Part shown: one piece after another, positions 1 to 9,132 of the stretch | Layout: each line of letters starts with the position of its first letter | Numbering within the stretch: the first letter of the stretch is position 1 | NCBI GenBank assembly: GCA_964640325.1 | Contig: CAZXID010000001.1 | Span: 92,603 to 156,602, forward strand | Direction of reading: 5' to 3' | Length of the DNA stretch: 64,000 nt | Source of the DNA: DAOQAU01 sp964640325 | GTDB taxonomy: Bacteria; Cyanobacteriota; Vampirovibrionia; Gastranaerophilales; Gastranaerophilaceae | Position numbers and translations under genes: made by a program | The notes under the pieces: generated by a model | Told to the model about the DNA's origin: nothing | Seen by the model: the letters and a program-made list of their open reading frames with translations, nothing else | The model's database searches: none

Positions 1-1
1 C

Positions 2-517
2 AAGGCTCTTTTTACAAAGGCGTACCCTGAATTAGAAAATAAAATAAAAATTGTTCAGCACACTGTAAAAGAATTTAAAGATCCGATATATTATGAAAAA
101 TCCGAAGATAATACTGTAAATATCGCCATGATTGGAAACATTTGTTTTATAAAAGGCAGTGAAATTGTTTCCCAAATGGCACAAATTATTAAACAAGACA
201 AATATAAAAACATAAAACTTACTGTAATCGGTGATTACAATGAAAGTGACAACGTAGAGGTCACGGGCAAATATGATCGCGAAGCCTTACCTCAAATTTT
301 AAATAAGAACAAAGCAAATATTGTTTTTATTCCTTCGATATGTCCCGAAACATTTTCATACACGACATCTGAGGCTATGACGCTTAAATATCCCGTTGCG
401 TGTTTTAATCTTGGCGCACCGGCACAAAGAGTCAAAGATTATAAAAAAGGATTGGTCATTTCTAAAATGGATGCACAAACCGCATTGGATGAGATAATTA
501 ATTTTGTAAAAAAATAA
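2..517 (+). CDS. Glycosyltransferase family 4, 3' part (gene starts before the window)
   Basis: The frame is open from base 2 to the TAA at 515-517, with no stop before the window edge, so this is the C-terminal part (171 residues visible) of a longer protein. The visible part looks like the nucleotide-sugar-binding half of a GT-B glycosyltransferase: it has a glycine turn (MIGNICFIKGSE), a segment equivalent to 'peak at a position between two residues then IVFIPSICPE', and the ETFSYTTSEAMTLKYPV stretch typical of GT4 enzymes. It presumably transfers a sugar in surface-polysaccharide assembly. It converges on the next gene with zero spacing: its stop codon ends at 517 and the opposing stop begins at 518. 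Acceptor and sugar cannot be told from sequence. Confidence 0.8.
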   Translation, partial: KALFTKAYPELENKIKIVQHTVKEFKDPIYYEKSEDNTVNIAMIGNICFIKGSEIVSQMAQIIKQDKYKNIKLTVIGDYNESDNVEVTGKYDREALPQILNKNKANIVFIPSICPETFSYTTSEAMTLKYPVACFNLGAPAQRVKDYKKGLVISKMDAQTALDEIINFVKK

Positions 518-1534
518 TCATTTTTTTATTTTAATAACGTCTATACCGAGAATGCACAATTCAGGGTTTTTTGAAGAAAATCGTATTTTAATAATTTTTT
601 TCTTAAAATTTTTAAACTCATATTTAAAATCGATTTTAGGTTTTTTAATTATTTTTATATCAGAATTAATTTTATGTAAATCACGGCTTGTATTTATTAA
701 TTTTTTAATATAAGGCATATAAAATATTTTGAAATTTTCCGGTATAACTCTGTAAAAATTTATTTTATTTCTGTCAATTCTGCCCTTTTTGTCTACTTTT
801 ACCGAATGAAAATGATAGAAAATCACCTCGTAGTTTTTTGAGGTATTTTTTTCGTTAAGAATAATTTTATTTTCAATTTTGTTAAAATTATAATTATTGA
901 TATTCCACGGAGCAACTCCGCCGCCGAGATGTTCTAAAACATGAACCTCATCGAATCTTTGTGTCCAATCGTCTAAATATTTTTGGTCGCCGAACTTATT
1001 GTCCTCTATTTTTGCATAACACCAGTCAAGACAGGCATTTCGCCACCAATTCAAAACTTTCAACCCGTTTTCATCGTTTTTAAAAGTAATAAATTGAACG
1101 CAATATTTACCTGAGGTTTCTGTCTGGTCATATTCTGGCGTATAACGGTGTTCAGTTATTAAAACAGATTTGTCACCCATTTCATCAACTAAAACTTTCG
1201 GGTTTGAATAAAAACATAAATCAGCGTCTATATAAGTGCAATGGTCAAGATTAAATTTTTCAATACAATATTTTATTGTAGAAGATGAACATGTCCAGCA
1301 ATATTCACCCGCAGTTCTCGTAGGTTTTACCTTCAACAACTCTTCATCTTCAAATTCCGAGAGGGAAATTATTGTCGTTTTCTCAAGATTAAGCCCGCTT
1401 AAAAGCTTATAAGAATCCTCGCAAAAAGCGAAAATGTAAAGATGAAAATCATCACAGTGTTTCTTTAGGCTTTCGTACATTACAAGCCCTTGTGTTGCAA
1501 AATTTATATCAAACAATGTGCAAAAATTAAGCAT
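518..1534 (-). CDS. Putative GT-A type glycosyltransferase
   Basis: This 338-residue protein begins like a nucleotide-diphospho-sugar transferase (MLNFCTLFDINFATQGLVMY) and has a DxD-type metal site in CTYIDADLCFYSNP near residue 105. That is followed by an aromatic, acidic stretch around WWRNACLDWCY and a FGDQKYLDDW motif usual for GT8-like enzymes that hold a donor sugar nucleotide. The last 80 residues are lysine-rich and less conserved. It is the last gene of the minus-strand glycan operon and overlaps the preceding methyltransferase by 8 bases, so the two are probably translated together. Donor and acceptor are unknown. Confidence 0.7.
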   Translation of the reverse strand: MLNFCTLFDINFATQGLVMYESLKKHCDDFHLYIFAFCEDSYKLLSGLNLEKTTIISLSEFEDEELLKVKPTRTAGEYCWTCSSSTIKYCIEKFNLDHCTYIDADLCFYSNPKVLVDEMGDKSVLITEHRYTPEYDQTETSGKYCVQFITFKNDENGLKVLNWWRNACLDWCYAKIEDNKFGDQKYLDDWTQRFDEVHVLEHLGGGVAPWNINNYNFNKIENKIILNEKNTSKNYEVIFYHFHSVKVDKKGRIDRNKINFYRVIPENFKIFYMPYIKKLINTSRDLHKINSDIKIIKKPKIDFKYEFKNFKKKIIKIRFSSKNPELCILGIDVIKIKK

Positions 1535-2264
1535 TTTTCACCTTTCTAGCTAAAACAATATTATCTAAATATAAATCGTCATTTGAAGGTGTTATTTTTA
1601 TCAACAATACCCCCAAAATATTAAAAATAGAACATAACATATTCACAAAAATACGATTTTTTAATTTATTCCTCTTTATGCATTTTTTGTAAATATAATC
1701 GTTTATCAATTGGAAAATAACACCTAAGTCATTAACTGATTTTCTATACTCTATTATTTCAAAACCATATTTTTCAAGCAAATATTTTAAACCGAAACTT
1801 GTATACCGTGCAAAATCATAGGGCGGTTCATGCTCATCCCATACAAAAGGCACTGTTAATAATAACTTTCCACCCATTTTGAGCACCCTATTTATCTCAG
1901 ATAAAAATTCGTCAGGATTGAAGACGTGTTCCAAAACTTCGTTTGAAATAGCATTGTCGTAGCTCTCATCCTCAAATGGAAATCTATGTCCGTCATAAAA
2001 ATACTCTGCATTTTTGGATGCACCGTATTCTTGTGTATCATATTCAAGACCATCATATTGCTCCACATTGAAAAATGGTTTATAAGGTTTTGAACCGCAA
2101 CCAACGTCTAGAAGTTTACCCCCTTTAATTTGATTAGCAAGCTCTGAAATATGCCTATAAAGCCCCTTTCTTGCGAAATAAAATGGATTTACAAACACTC
2201 CCAAGAATTCAGGGTTGAATTCTTGTTTATTAAGTTTCTTTTTAAATGCCTTTCTTAATTCCAC
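1527..2264 (-). CDS. Class I SAM-dependent methyltransferase
   Basis: The 245-residue protein has the SAM-binding motif I LLDVGCGSKPYKPF near residue 52. It is followed by the acidic ribose-binding strand (YDGLEYD) and motif IV-V (YDNAISNEVLEHVFNP, then EINRVLKMGGKLLLTVPF), as in Methyltransf_11 proteins. It most likely methylates a sugar or lipid-linked glycan, as such genes in polysaccharide operons do; this is inferred from context only. It lies 4 bases downstream of a glycosyltransferase-methyltransferase fusion and overlaps the next gene by 8 bases. Confidence 0.8.
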   Translation of the reverse strand: MELRKAFKKKLNKQEFNPEFLGVFVNPFYFARKGLYRHISELANQIKGGKLLDVGCGSKPYKPFFNVEQYDGLEYDTQEYGASKNAEYFYDGHRFPFEDESYDNAISNEVLEHVFNPDEFLSEINRVLKMGGKLLLTVPFVWDEHEPPYDFARYTSFGLKYLLEKYGFEIIEYRKSVNDLGVIFQLINDYIYKKCIKRNKLKNRIFVNMLCSIFNILGVLLIKITPSNDDLYLDNIVLARKVKNA

Positions 2265-2268
2265 AATT

Positions 2269-3939
2269 TTATTCCTTAATTTTCTTAAAAAAATACCCTT
2301 TAAAATATGATGGGATTTCTACTACTTTATCAAATGTCACATCGAAATCTGAAATAAGTCGATATTTACTATCAAAATATGATAACAATTTTTTCTCATC
2401 TAAAAACCATGCCGGATATTTTGCTTCATAAATCTCTGGAGGCACAACTTGAAGCGTTAACCGGTCCCTGTTTTCAAGGCTTATAGCCGTTCTATCTATA
2501 ATAATATAATCTACACCTTTATCAATAATCTTTTCCAACCATTGATAAGGATTTGGCAAGTATTGCAAAACACTGGATAAAATCAAAACGTTTGCCCCAT
2601 CGATTTCATCGATTGAATCAGCAAATTTCAATATACCATCTGCAATTTTTTCTTTGCCGGCTTTTACGTAATGTTCCTGTTCGACAACCGTCCAACTTTT
2701 GATCTGAAGAGGCTTTAAAAATTCCTTGTTCTGAAAATAATGAGAACCTAAAGCACCGCCAAAATCTATAACGTTCAATTTGTTGTTGTTTTCTGCCGCT
2801 ACTTTAAATAGGCAAGCCAAAAGACCCCATGAATATTGCACTTTCTCAAAAATAAAGCTATCTCTTTCAAAAACAGATTCGCCATTTTTTACTTTTAAAG
2901 TTGATTCCAAAGTTTTTTCAAGAATATTAGCAGAGGAATAACCGTCACAAAGTTTTTCAACTTCGCCCCAGTTTTTGTAATCGCCAGAAAAGCCGTATTT
3001 TACTTTCTTTTTCTTGTTATATTTAATTTTTATAAATCCAAAAAGCTTAACTATTCTTCTATCTCCGTCTTTGATTCTTGTAATAAAAAAGTTATTTTTA
3101 TTTTGGGTTAGTTTTTTTAAATACTTTTCAAAAGCACGTCGCATTTTTTTGTTTTCTTTAATTTGAATTTTTTCATACATTGACGTTTGTAAATCGACTT
3201 TATCCCCCAATTGCTCACCTGAGCCGAGACAATGAGTTGCATCTTCGCCAAATCCTATATTTTGCACTAAGCTTTTTGTGGGGTACAAACAGAGTTTATC
3301 ATTTATAAACGTGCTTGCATACCAGCGTATAGCCCAAGAGTTTTTATTATCAAGCATTTTTAAATACTGGTAATTGTAATTAAAGTCAAACTCTTTTTGC
3401 AGGTTTTTGTCCAATATTTCTTGTTTTAATTTTTGCGCATCTTTTTCAAACAGTTCCCATCCTCTTTTCCAAGTCGCCCAACCCCAACAATCTGCACCTC
3501 TTAAGAAAAAAGTTTTTTCTTTAATACAAGGAACTATCGGATAATTGTAACCAGCTATACATGCAACTTCTTCATCATGTTCATACATATCCAAAGATTC
3601 GTTCATATATTTCAAGAAATTAGGACTTGTTATTAAATCATCCTCTAGGACAATTATTTTACCATATCGTTCTATGATTTCTGTTACTCCGGCTATTACG
3701 GAATTTGCCAATCCTTTATTTGTCAAGCTTTCTCTAATTTCAATGTTTTTAAATCCATCTATTGTTCTGATATATTCTTTCACTGCCGAAACTTTTTCGT
3801 CATTTTGAGTTTTTGCACCATCTGCATATATGAAAAGTTCGCTTTCGTTTGCGAGAAGATTGTTTTTTAAAGCTTCAACTGCCTGCTTTAAAGTCTCAAG
3901 TCTGTTATAAACAAATAATGCAATCGGTGCTAATGTCAT
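2269..3939 (-). CDS. Glycosyltransferase - methyltransferase fusion protein
   Basis: This 556-residue protein has two parts. Residues 1-300 look like a GT-A glycosyltransferase: it begins with PIALFVYNRLETLKQAVEAL, followed by NKGLANSVIAGV and the acidic metal site KIIVLEDDLITSPNFL, then GADCWGWATWKRGWELF. Residues 345-550 resemble the TIGR04325 putative methyltransferase family: NVIDFGGALGSHYFQNK as SAM-binding loop, WTVVEQEHYVKAG as the second strand, and ANVLILSSVLQYLPNPYQWL. A lysine-rich linker joins them. One polypeptide may therefore add a sugar and methylate the product, or cap a growing chain; that is inference. It sits tightly in the minus-strand glycan operon. Confidence 0.8.
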   Translation of the reverse strand: MTLAPIALFVYNRLETLKQAVEALKNNLLANESELFIYADGAKTQNDEKVSAVKEYIRTIDGFKNIEIRESLTNKGLANSVIAGVTEIIERYGKIIVLEDDLITSPNFLKYMNESLDMYEHDEEVACIAGYNYPIVPCIKEKTFFLRGADCWGWATWKRGWELFEKDAQKLKQEILDKNLQKEFDFNYNYQYLKMLDNKNSWAIRWYASTFINDKLCLYPTKSLVQNIGFGEDATHCLGSGEQLGDKVDLQTSMYEKIQIKENKKMRRAFEKYLKKLTQNKNNFFITRIKDGDRRIVKLFGFIKIKYNKKKKVKYGFSGDYKNWGEVEKLCDGYSSANILEKTLESTLKVKNGESVFERDSFIFEKVQYSWGLLACLFKVAAENNNKLNVIDFGGALGSHYFQNKEFLKPLQIKSWTVVEQEHYVKAGKEKIADGILKFADSIDEIDGANVLILSSVLQYLPNPYQWLEKIIDKGVDYIIIDRTAISLENRDRLTLQVVPPEIYEAKYPAWFLDEKKLLSYFDSKYRLISDFDVTFDKVVEIPSYFKGYFFKKIKE

Positions 3940-3957
3940 CTTTTCTCCACTCTTAAA

Positions 3958-4848
3958 TTACAAACTAATCATTTCACCCAATTTCAAATCCCACTCTCTG
4001 GGTCTAAAATCAAAATACCCACCATAAGAAGTAAACGTCATTTCGCCAAAATAAATTTTGCCTTCAATATTATAAAAATCCACTCTCACATGCTTGAAAT
4101 CCTTAGCTAAAATTGTCGCAAGCTCGGTCATTTTTTCAAAATTTTGTGGCTTTTTAACTTCGCCTTCATAATAATCGCCCGTATAAACAAACTCCTGTTT
4201 GTTCCAGCCCATATCATAAAAAACCGTTTTTAGAGTTCCACTGCCTCTGTCAAAGCATATTAAAATATAAGCCGGTTTTCCGTTAAAAGCAAAATATTTA
4301 TAATCTGTTATATCGCCCTGAAGATCTTCAAGATATTTTTCGATTATAATTTTCCTTTTTATTTCCCGATAATGCCACTCACCGAACAGATATGCAAATT
4401 CTTCGTTTAACCATTCTTCGATTTGTGCTTTTGCCTGTTGTTTATCAAATGTTGATTTATCTTTAACAACAAGATTATAACCGCAACCGTGATTACATTT
4501 AATTACAAACTCATTTGGCAGTTCATCAAAATTAATTTCATCAAAATTATCATAAACACCCAATAGCGGAACTAAATATTCTTCTCCGATTTTTTCTTTA
4601 ACCCAGTCTCTAACTAAATACTTGTCAGCTAATCTGGTTTTTAAGGCAGAATTATCATATACTCTAAGCCACTGCATTTTCTCAGAAAAAGTTTTTGGAT
4701 TTTTCAGATCCAAATCATATCTGAAACTGTTTTTAAAAGCATTTTTAATGTTTTTTACATACAGCTCTTCTTTTGACCAATCGACTTTTAATATCGCATT
4801 TTTTCTTCTGATTTTATCAATAATTTTTTGTATTAAACTATTTCCCAA
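3958..4848 (-). CDS. TupA-like ATP-grasp protein
   Basis: The 296-residue sequence matches the pattern of the TupA-like ATP-grasp family found in capsule and teichuronopeptide loci. It has the N-terminal DLKNPKTFSEKMQWLRVYD, then LADKYLVRDWVKEKIGEEYLVP, the nucleotide-binding strand NEFVIKCNHGCGYN, and a C-terminal metal-binding part around VRVDFYNIEGKIYFGEMTF with an acidic residue and a Glu. ATP-grasp enzymes join a carboxylate to an amine through an acyl-phosphate, so this one may attach an amino acid or amine to a uronic acid of the glycan. A dehydrogenase that could make UDP-uronic acids is encoded at the head of the same operon. Confidence 0.75.
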   Translation of the reverse strand: MGNSLIQKIIDKIRRKNAILKVDWSKEELYVKNIKNAFKNSFRYDLDLKNPKTFSEKMQWLRVYDNSALKTRLADKYLVRDWVKEKIGEEYLVPLLGVYDNFDEINFDELPNEFVIKCNHGCGYNLVVKDKSTFDKQQAKAQIEEWLNEEFAYLFGEWHYREIKRKIIIEKYLEDLQGDITDYKYFAFNGKPAYILICFDRGSGTLKTVFYDMGWNKQEFVYTGDYYEGEVKKPQNFEKMTELATILAKDFKHVRVDFYNIEGKIYFGEMTFTSYGGYFDFRPREWDLKLGEMISL

Positions 4849-4862
4849 AATGTTATTCCTCT

Positions 4863-6233
4863 TTAAACTTTACCAACAAGCTTCCTTTTGGAATCAAACA
4901 AATTAATTTGATGCCTAAAAAATCTTTCCAAATCTTTCAAATTATTCTCATTAGATACAATTTCTAATGAATAGTCATACATAAACCCTTTTGCCATCTT
5001 TGATTTATAGATTCCCGCAAACTTTTCGATTTCACTATGGTCTATCACATTTTTAACAACTTCTTCCAAATCTAAATCCGGAGAGTATTCAAATACACCT
5101 GGAAATTTTTTATACCAAGCCTGTCCAAACACTACAACATTTTTGCCGGAACATATTGACTCCCAACCGACAGTTCCCGTGATAGCTGCAATAATTTTCG
5201 CGTTTGAAATCAATTTGAAAGTGTCAAATTTTCTTGATGCCAGTTCAACATTTTTAATCCCCATTAATCTTGTGTAAAAAGCTTCGCCCCTTTGAAAATG
5301 GCCTTGAATCATATTTTCTTTAACTATAATTTTCCAATTCTCAGGCAAAATTTTAGACAATCTCTCCACTGCTAAAATCTGATCACAATATTCTCGACCG
5401 AGCAAAGAAGTTGTCATCTCCGGCTGGTAATGAAGCGGAAAGTAAACATAATTACAATCTAAATCAAGTTCATCTTTTTCGTATTTAGCAAGTTCAGCTA
5501 AGATTTCCCTGCCCAAATCATATCTTTGAAAAGCTGTTCTGCGTGTTCGCTTTTTTCTTAATTCTTTTACCAATTGTTTAAAATCAACAGGTTTATAAAA
5601 ATCATTCATAATCTTATCCATTTCCAGATAATACGGATTTGCCTTTATATAAACAGATGGTTCACTGGTCAATTTCTCGATTTTCACCGATTCATCTGAG
5701 TTAATAGGTAAAATATCATTAAATTCACCGAAATCATCCAAGTTATAAACATATGAAAAATAATCCGTATCTATAAAAACATCCGGTTGAAATGTCAATC
5801 TGTCAATGTTCATCTCTTCTGCCAGCCTAAACATCAAATAATCCGGACCCAAGTGTGGCAAACGACATAAAACAACAAAATCAATTTTATTTTCGATAAA
5901 AATTCTATAAAACATATCAGATAACATATTAAATATATTTATCATGTCATGAATGGTCTTTGGAGAATAACTGTTTTGCTCAGCAGGGTTATAATTTCTC
6001 GAATACATCTCTACAAAAGTCATTTTATATTTTTCAAGTCTGTTTCTAAGATCATCCGGAATTCCATAATATTGATAATCTTCAAATCTAAAATAATCAA
6101 AATCATGTACATGATGAGTCGCTTTTGGGTTACAAGCAACCCAAACTGTCGGTTCGCAAAGTCCCTTATTTTTAAGCATATTTATGACAGGCTCCAATGT
6201 GTCAGCCGATTCCCAAAACAAAGTCCTTTTCAT
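4863..6233 (-). CDS. Capsule-polysaccharide-type glycosyltransferase, putative
   Basis: This 456-residue protein has no signal peptide. The C-terminal half carries a stretch typical of capsule synthesis (KpsS/KpsC-like, Capsule_synth) GT-B proteins: KFDTFKLISNAKIIAAITGT, then VGWESICSGKNVVVFGQAWY and a conserved FPGVFEYSPDLD. The middle part has YVYFPLHYQPEMTTSLLG, a phrase common in the same group where old and new units are joined. It starts 4 bases inside the preceding cytidylyltransferase gene. Being next to legF, it is a candidate for the enzyme that uses CMP-legionaminic acid, but that is inferred from position only. Confidence 0.6.
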   Translation of the reverse strand: MKRTLFWESADTLEPVINMLKNKGLCEPTVWVACNPKATHHVHDFDYFRFEDYQYYGIPDDLRNRLEKYKMTFVEMYSRNYNPAEQNSYSPKTIHDMINIFNMLSDMFYRIFIENKIDFVVLCRLPHLGPDYLMFRLAEEMNIDRLTFQPDVFIDTDYFSYVYNLDDFGEFNDILPINSDESVKIEKLTSEPSVYIKANPYYLEMDKIMNDFYKPVDFKQLVKELRKKRTRRTAFQRYDLGREILAELAKYEKDELDLDCNYVYFPLHYQPEMTTSLLGREYCDQILAVERLSKILPENWKIIVKENMIQGHFQRGEAFYTRLMGIKNVELASRKFDTFKLISNAKIIAAITGTVGWESICSGKNVVVFGQAWYKKFPGVFEYSPDLDLEEVVKNVIDHSEIEKFAGIYKSKMAKGFMYDYSLEIVSNENNLKDLERFFRHQINLFDSKRKLVGKV

Positions 6234-6937
6234 TTATTCATTTCCTCATTTTTACTATTCATAAAAATTTCAGCCATTCTAAAATCTAAATCTGTATCAA
6301 TATCAATAGAATTAGCTTCACTCATTATATATGCAAAACTCTTGTTGGTAAACATATTAATTTTTTCGCTCAAAAGTTCTGCTCTAAGAATGTATATCGC
6401 ACCATTCAAAATATAATTTTGCTCTAAATCTTGTCGCCTTTTGTCCAAATATTCTTTTTTAATAAAATTATCCAAAGATAAATCTTTGCCGATTATATTG
6501 GTCCACTGCACCGGATGAGGGCATTTACAAACACTCAAAACATAATCAGCATCTTTTTTTATAAATAAATCTATGGATGCTTTTATATCTTTAGCTTCTC
6601 TTAATGGTGATGTGGGCTGTAATAGGACTATCACATCAAATTTCTTGTCTACATTATCAACAACTTCTTTAACTACAGACCAAGATGATGCATTATCTGA
6701 TGAATTTTCTTTGCTTCTTAAAAAAGGGACACTAGCACCATATTTTTTTGCGATATCGGCATACTTTTGACTATCAGTAGAAACAATAACTTCATCAAAA
6801 ATATTTGAGTTAAGAGCAGTCTCAATCGACCAAGCAATTAAAGGTTTTCCTGCCAAATTTTTAATATTTTTATCAACAAGTCCCTTTGAGCCGCTTCGAG
6901 CGGGAATTATTGCAAGTGTTTTTAAGTCTTTATACAT
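6230..6937 (-). CDS. legF: CMP-nonulosonic acid cytidylyltransferase (NeuA/LegF type)
   Basis: The 235-residue protein begins with the nucleotide-binding signature LAIIPARSGSKGLVDKNIKN and continues with GKPLIAWSIETALNS, VIVSTDSQKYADIA and VIVLLQPTSPLREAKDI, all hallmarks of acylneuraminate cytidylyltransferases. These enzymes transfer CMP from CTP to a sialic-type 9-carbon sugar. Because LegC, LegH, LegG, LegI and PtmE homologues lie directly upstream, the substrate is more likely legionaminic acid than sialic acid (inference). It is usual length and overlaps the next gene by 4 bases. Confidence 0.85.
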   Translation of the reverse strand: MYKDLKTLAIIPARSGSKGLVDKNIKNLAGKPLIAWSIETALNSNIFDEVIVSTDSQKYADIAKKYGASVPFLRSKENSSDNASSWSVVKEVVDNVDKKFDVIVLLQPTSPLREAKDIKASIDLFIKKDADYVLSVCKCPHPVQWTNIIGKDLSLDNFIKKEYLDKRRQDLEQNYILNGAIYILRAELLSEKINMFTNKSFAYIMSEANSIDIDTDLDFRMAEIFMNSKNEEMNK

Positions 6938-6943
6938 ATATTT

Positions 6944-7990
6944 TTAAAACCTTATATACTTTATGTCATCTTGTGCTTTTGCGTAGTTTTGCGCCGTTCC
7001 AATATCAAGCCAATAGCCTCGTATGGGGAAGTGGCTTACTTTTTTACCTTTTTTTATTAAATCTTCTATTAAATCGGTTGAATCGTATTTCTTGTTTTTT
7101 GGTACAGTTTTTACAAATTCTTTTCTCAAAAGGTAAATGCCTGCGTTTGAGTAATAGATGTAAGAAGGTTTTTCAACGAAAGATTTAATCTTTTTGTCTT
7201 CGGTTTCTAAAACCGCGTATGGGATATTTATTCTCACGTTAAAAGTGGCTACCGACATATCGTCTTTGAAGTTTTTAAAATTAACGTAAAAATCTTCAAA
7301 ATCTATATTCGTAAGCACATCGGCGTTAATCACAAGTATGTCTTCGTTTATAAATTTCTCCGCCAAAGAAACTGCACCCATGGTACCTAAAGGCAAATCT
7401 TCTTCCAAATAAGTTATGCTGACTTCCGGGTAATTTTTATTTATATATGAAACTATTTGATCTTTTAAATGATTTAGAGCAATATAGAAATTTTTGACCC
7501 CGTAGGAAATCAATCGATCTATATTATGCGCGATAATCGGTTTTCCATTTAAATCGAGCATGGGTTTTGGAATATCATTTGTGTATGGCTTCAACCTTAC
7601 CCCTTTTCCGCCTGCCATAATGACTGCGTCAATCGGAAGCATTGCCCTAATCCTTGTCAAATCAATGAAATCGATTAATTTTTTTTCTTCTGTTATGTGA
7701 GGGATTATTTTCAAATCCAAATCTTTCATTTTCTTGATTTTTTTGTAATTGTCAAGATTCTTTATATAGTTGAAATCTTTGTGCATAACGTCAGTAACAC
7801 AGTTGTTAAGATCGCAGCCCTTCAATAATCCGCGCCTAATATCGCCATCAGTCACTGAACCTATTATTCTCGTATTTTCGTCGGTAACAAATAAAACCAT
7901 CGGATTATTACAATCAAATTCATTGATTTTTTCCAACGCCTGTTTTACATTTGCTGTTTTATTTATAGTGTGTTTTTTTATATTGCTCAA
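6944..7990 (-). CDS. ptmE: Nucleotidyltransferase with CBS pair (PtmE-like)
   Basis: Residues 1-120 form two CBS motifs (MVLFVTDENTRIIGSVTDGD and the following repeat); residues 121-348 form a sugar-1-phosphate nucleotidyltransferase beginning DAVIMAGGKGVRLKPYTNDI, with the sugar-binding PYAVLETEDKKIKSFVEKPS and a C-terminal DIGTAQNYAKA. The CBS-nucleotidyltransferase arrangement is that of Campylobacter PtmE, which makes GDP-GlcNAc-type sugars for the legionaminic acid pathway. CBS pairs often bind adenosyl nucleotides and could give feedback control. It sits between LegG and LegF with spacers of 2 and 6 bases. Confidence 0.8.
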   Translation of the reverse strand: MSNIKKHTINKTANVKQALEKINEFDCNNPMVLFVTDENTRIIGSVTDGDIRRGLLKGCDLNNCVTDVMHKDFNYIKNLDNYKKIKKMKDLDLKIIPHITEEKKLIDFIDLTRIRAMLPIDAVIMAGGKGVRLKPYTNDIPKPMLDLNGKPIIAHNIDRLISYGVKNFYIALNHLKDQIVSYINKNYPEVSITYLEEDLPLGTMGAVSLAEKFINEDILVINADVLTNIDFEDFYVNFKNFKDDMSVATFNVRINIPYAVLETEDKKIKSFVEKPSYIYYSNAGIYLLRKEFVKTVPKNKKYDSTDLIEDLIKKGKKVSHFPIRGYWLDIGTAQNYAKAQDDIKYIRF

Positions 7991-7992
7991 CT

Positions 7993-9132
7993 TTAATTAA
8001 CCTTTAGATTGTAAAAACTCTTTTTCAAAATATTATCCAGTGGAAATTCTTTTAATACAGATATAATTTTATCAGAAGAGCCTTCCTGTTTGTATGGATT
8101 ATGAATTTTATTTAAGCTATTTTTGAATTCCTCTGTGTAAACTCCTGAAATAGCTTTTAAAATTTCTTCTTTTTTAGGCTCACAGTTAATAACTGAGTCA
8201 GCCTGTATTCTTCCTTTTTGCCTGTCCCCGATATTTATGGTCGCAATTTTAAAACTCGGGACTTCAATAATCCCACTTGAAGAATTACCGACTACTGCAT
8301 CTACAAATTGCAATGTAGACAAATACCTCAATGCCCCTAATGAAGTATAAACAGCACAATGAATTTTTTTTGAAACCTCGCTATCCAACAAATCAAATAT
8401 TTCCTGATTCCCGCTGTCAGAATTAGGTTTTGTGAAAATTATCTTGGTATCCTTCAGTTCGCTTAATGCCGACAAAAGTTCCTTAAACTGCTCTTTCGAG
8501 GTAGAGTTTTCCAATGTAACAGGGTGGAATGTAACCAAAAGATTTTTTTTACCGAATTTAAAATTCAAACTTTTTTCAAGCTCTTCTTTTGATAACAATT
8601 TCATTTTTTCAATATTTTCTACACCAAGTGATCCAACATTAAAAACTGTTTTAGGATGTTCGCCTAATTGAATTACACGATTTTTATATTCTTCGCATGT
8701 TGTAAAATGAACATGGCTCATTTTTGTAATTGAATGGCGTATAGCTTCATCAATCGCGCCTTCTGTCGTTTCACCGCCATGTATATGCGCTATCGGGACA
8801 TTATTGAGCATTGCAGCAATTGCAACAGCCATAATCTCGTATCTGTCACCCAAAACTAGTAAAATATCCGGTCTTAACTCTTTGAATGCTTGTGAAAATT
8901 TTTCGATAGCCACAGCCACAGCATGCGAAGGCTCTTTTTCAATTTCGATATCGATTTTCTTCAGAATTGGAGAAGATATTTCTTGATGTGTTTGTCCGAA
9001 TTTGTCGGATAAATGCATCCCTGTGACGACCAATTGCAACTCGAGCTCACTGTTGGATTCAATTTTTTCAATCAGTCTTGACATAATTCCGTATTCAGCT
9101 CTAGTCGAAGTCGCTACACAAATTTTTCTCAT
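7993..9132 (-). CDS. legG: Hydrolysing NDP-sugar 2-epimerase (NeuC/LegG type)
   Basis: The 379-residue protein is a GT-B-fold UDP-GlcNAc 2-epimerase relative: CVATSTRAEYGIMSRLIEKI at the N terminus, LVVTGMHLSDKFGQT, then PDILLVLGDRYEIMAVAIAA, the HIHGGETTEGAIDEAIRHSI motif, and C-terminal VDAVVGNSSSGIIEVPSF. NeuC/LegG enzymes split the nucleotide off and invert C2, giving ManNAc or 2,4-diacetamido-mannose for the synthase. The gene overlaps legI by 4 bases and is part of the same tight operon. Substrate assigned from neighbours. Confidence 0.87.
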   Translation of the reverse strand: MRKICVATSTRAEYGIMSRLIEKIESNSELELQLVVTGMHLSDKFGQTHQEISSPILKKIDIEIEKEPSHAVAVAIEKFSQAFKELRPDILLVLGDRYEIMAVAIAAMLNNVPIAHIHGGETTEGAIDEAIRHSITKMSHVHFTTCEEYKNRVIQLGEHPKTVFNVGSLGVENIEKMKLLSKEELEKSLNFKFGKKNLLVTFHPVTLENSTSKEQFKELLSALSELKDTKIIFTKPNSDSGNQEIFDLLDSEVSKKIHCAVYTSLGALRYLSTLQFVDAVVGNSSSGIIEVPSFKIATINIGDRQKGRIQADSVINCEPKKEEILKAISGVYTEEFKNSLNKIHNPYKQEGSSDKIISVLKEFPLDNILKKSFYNLKVN

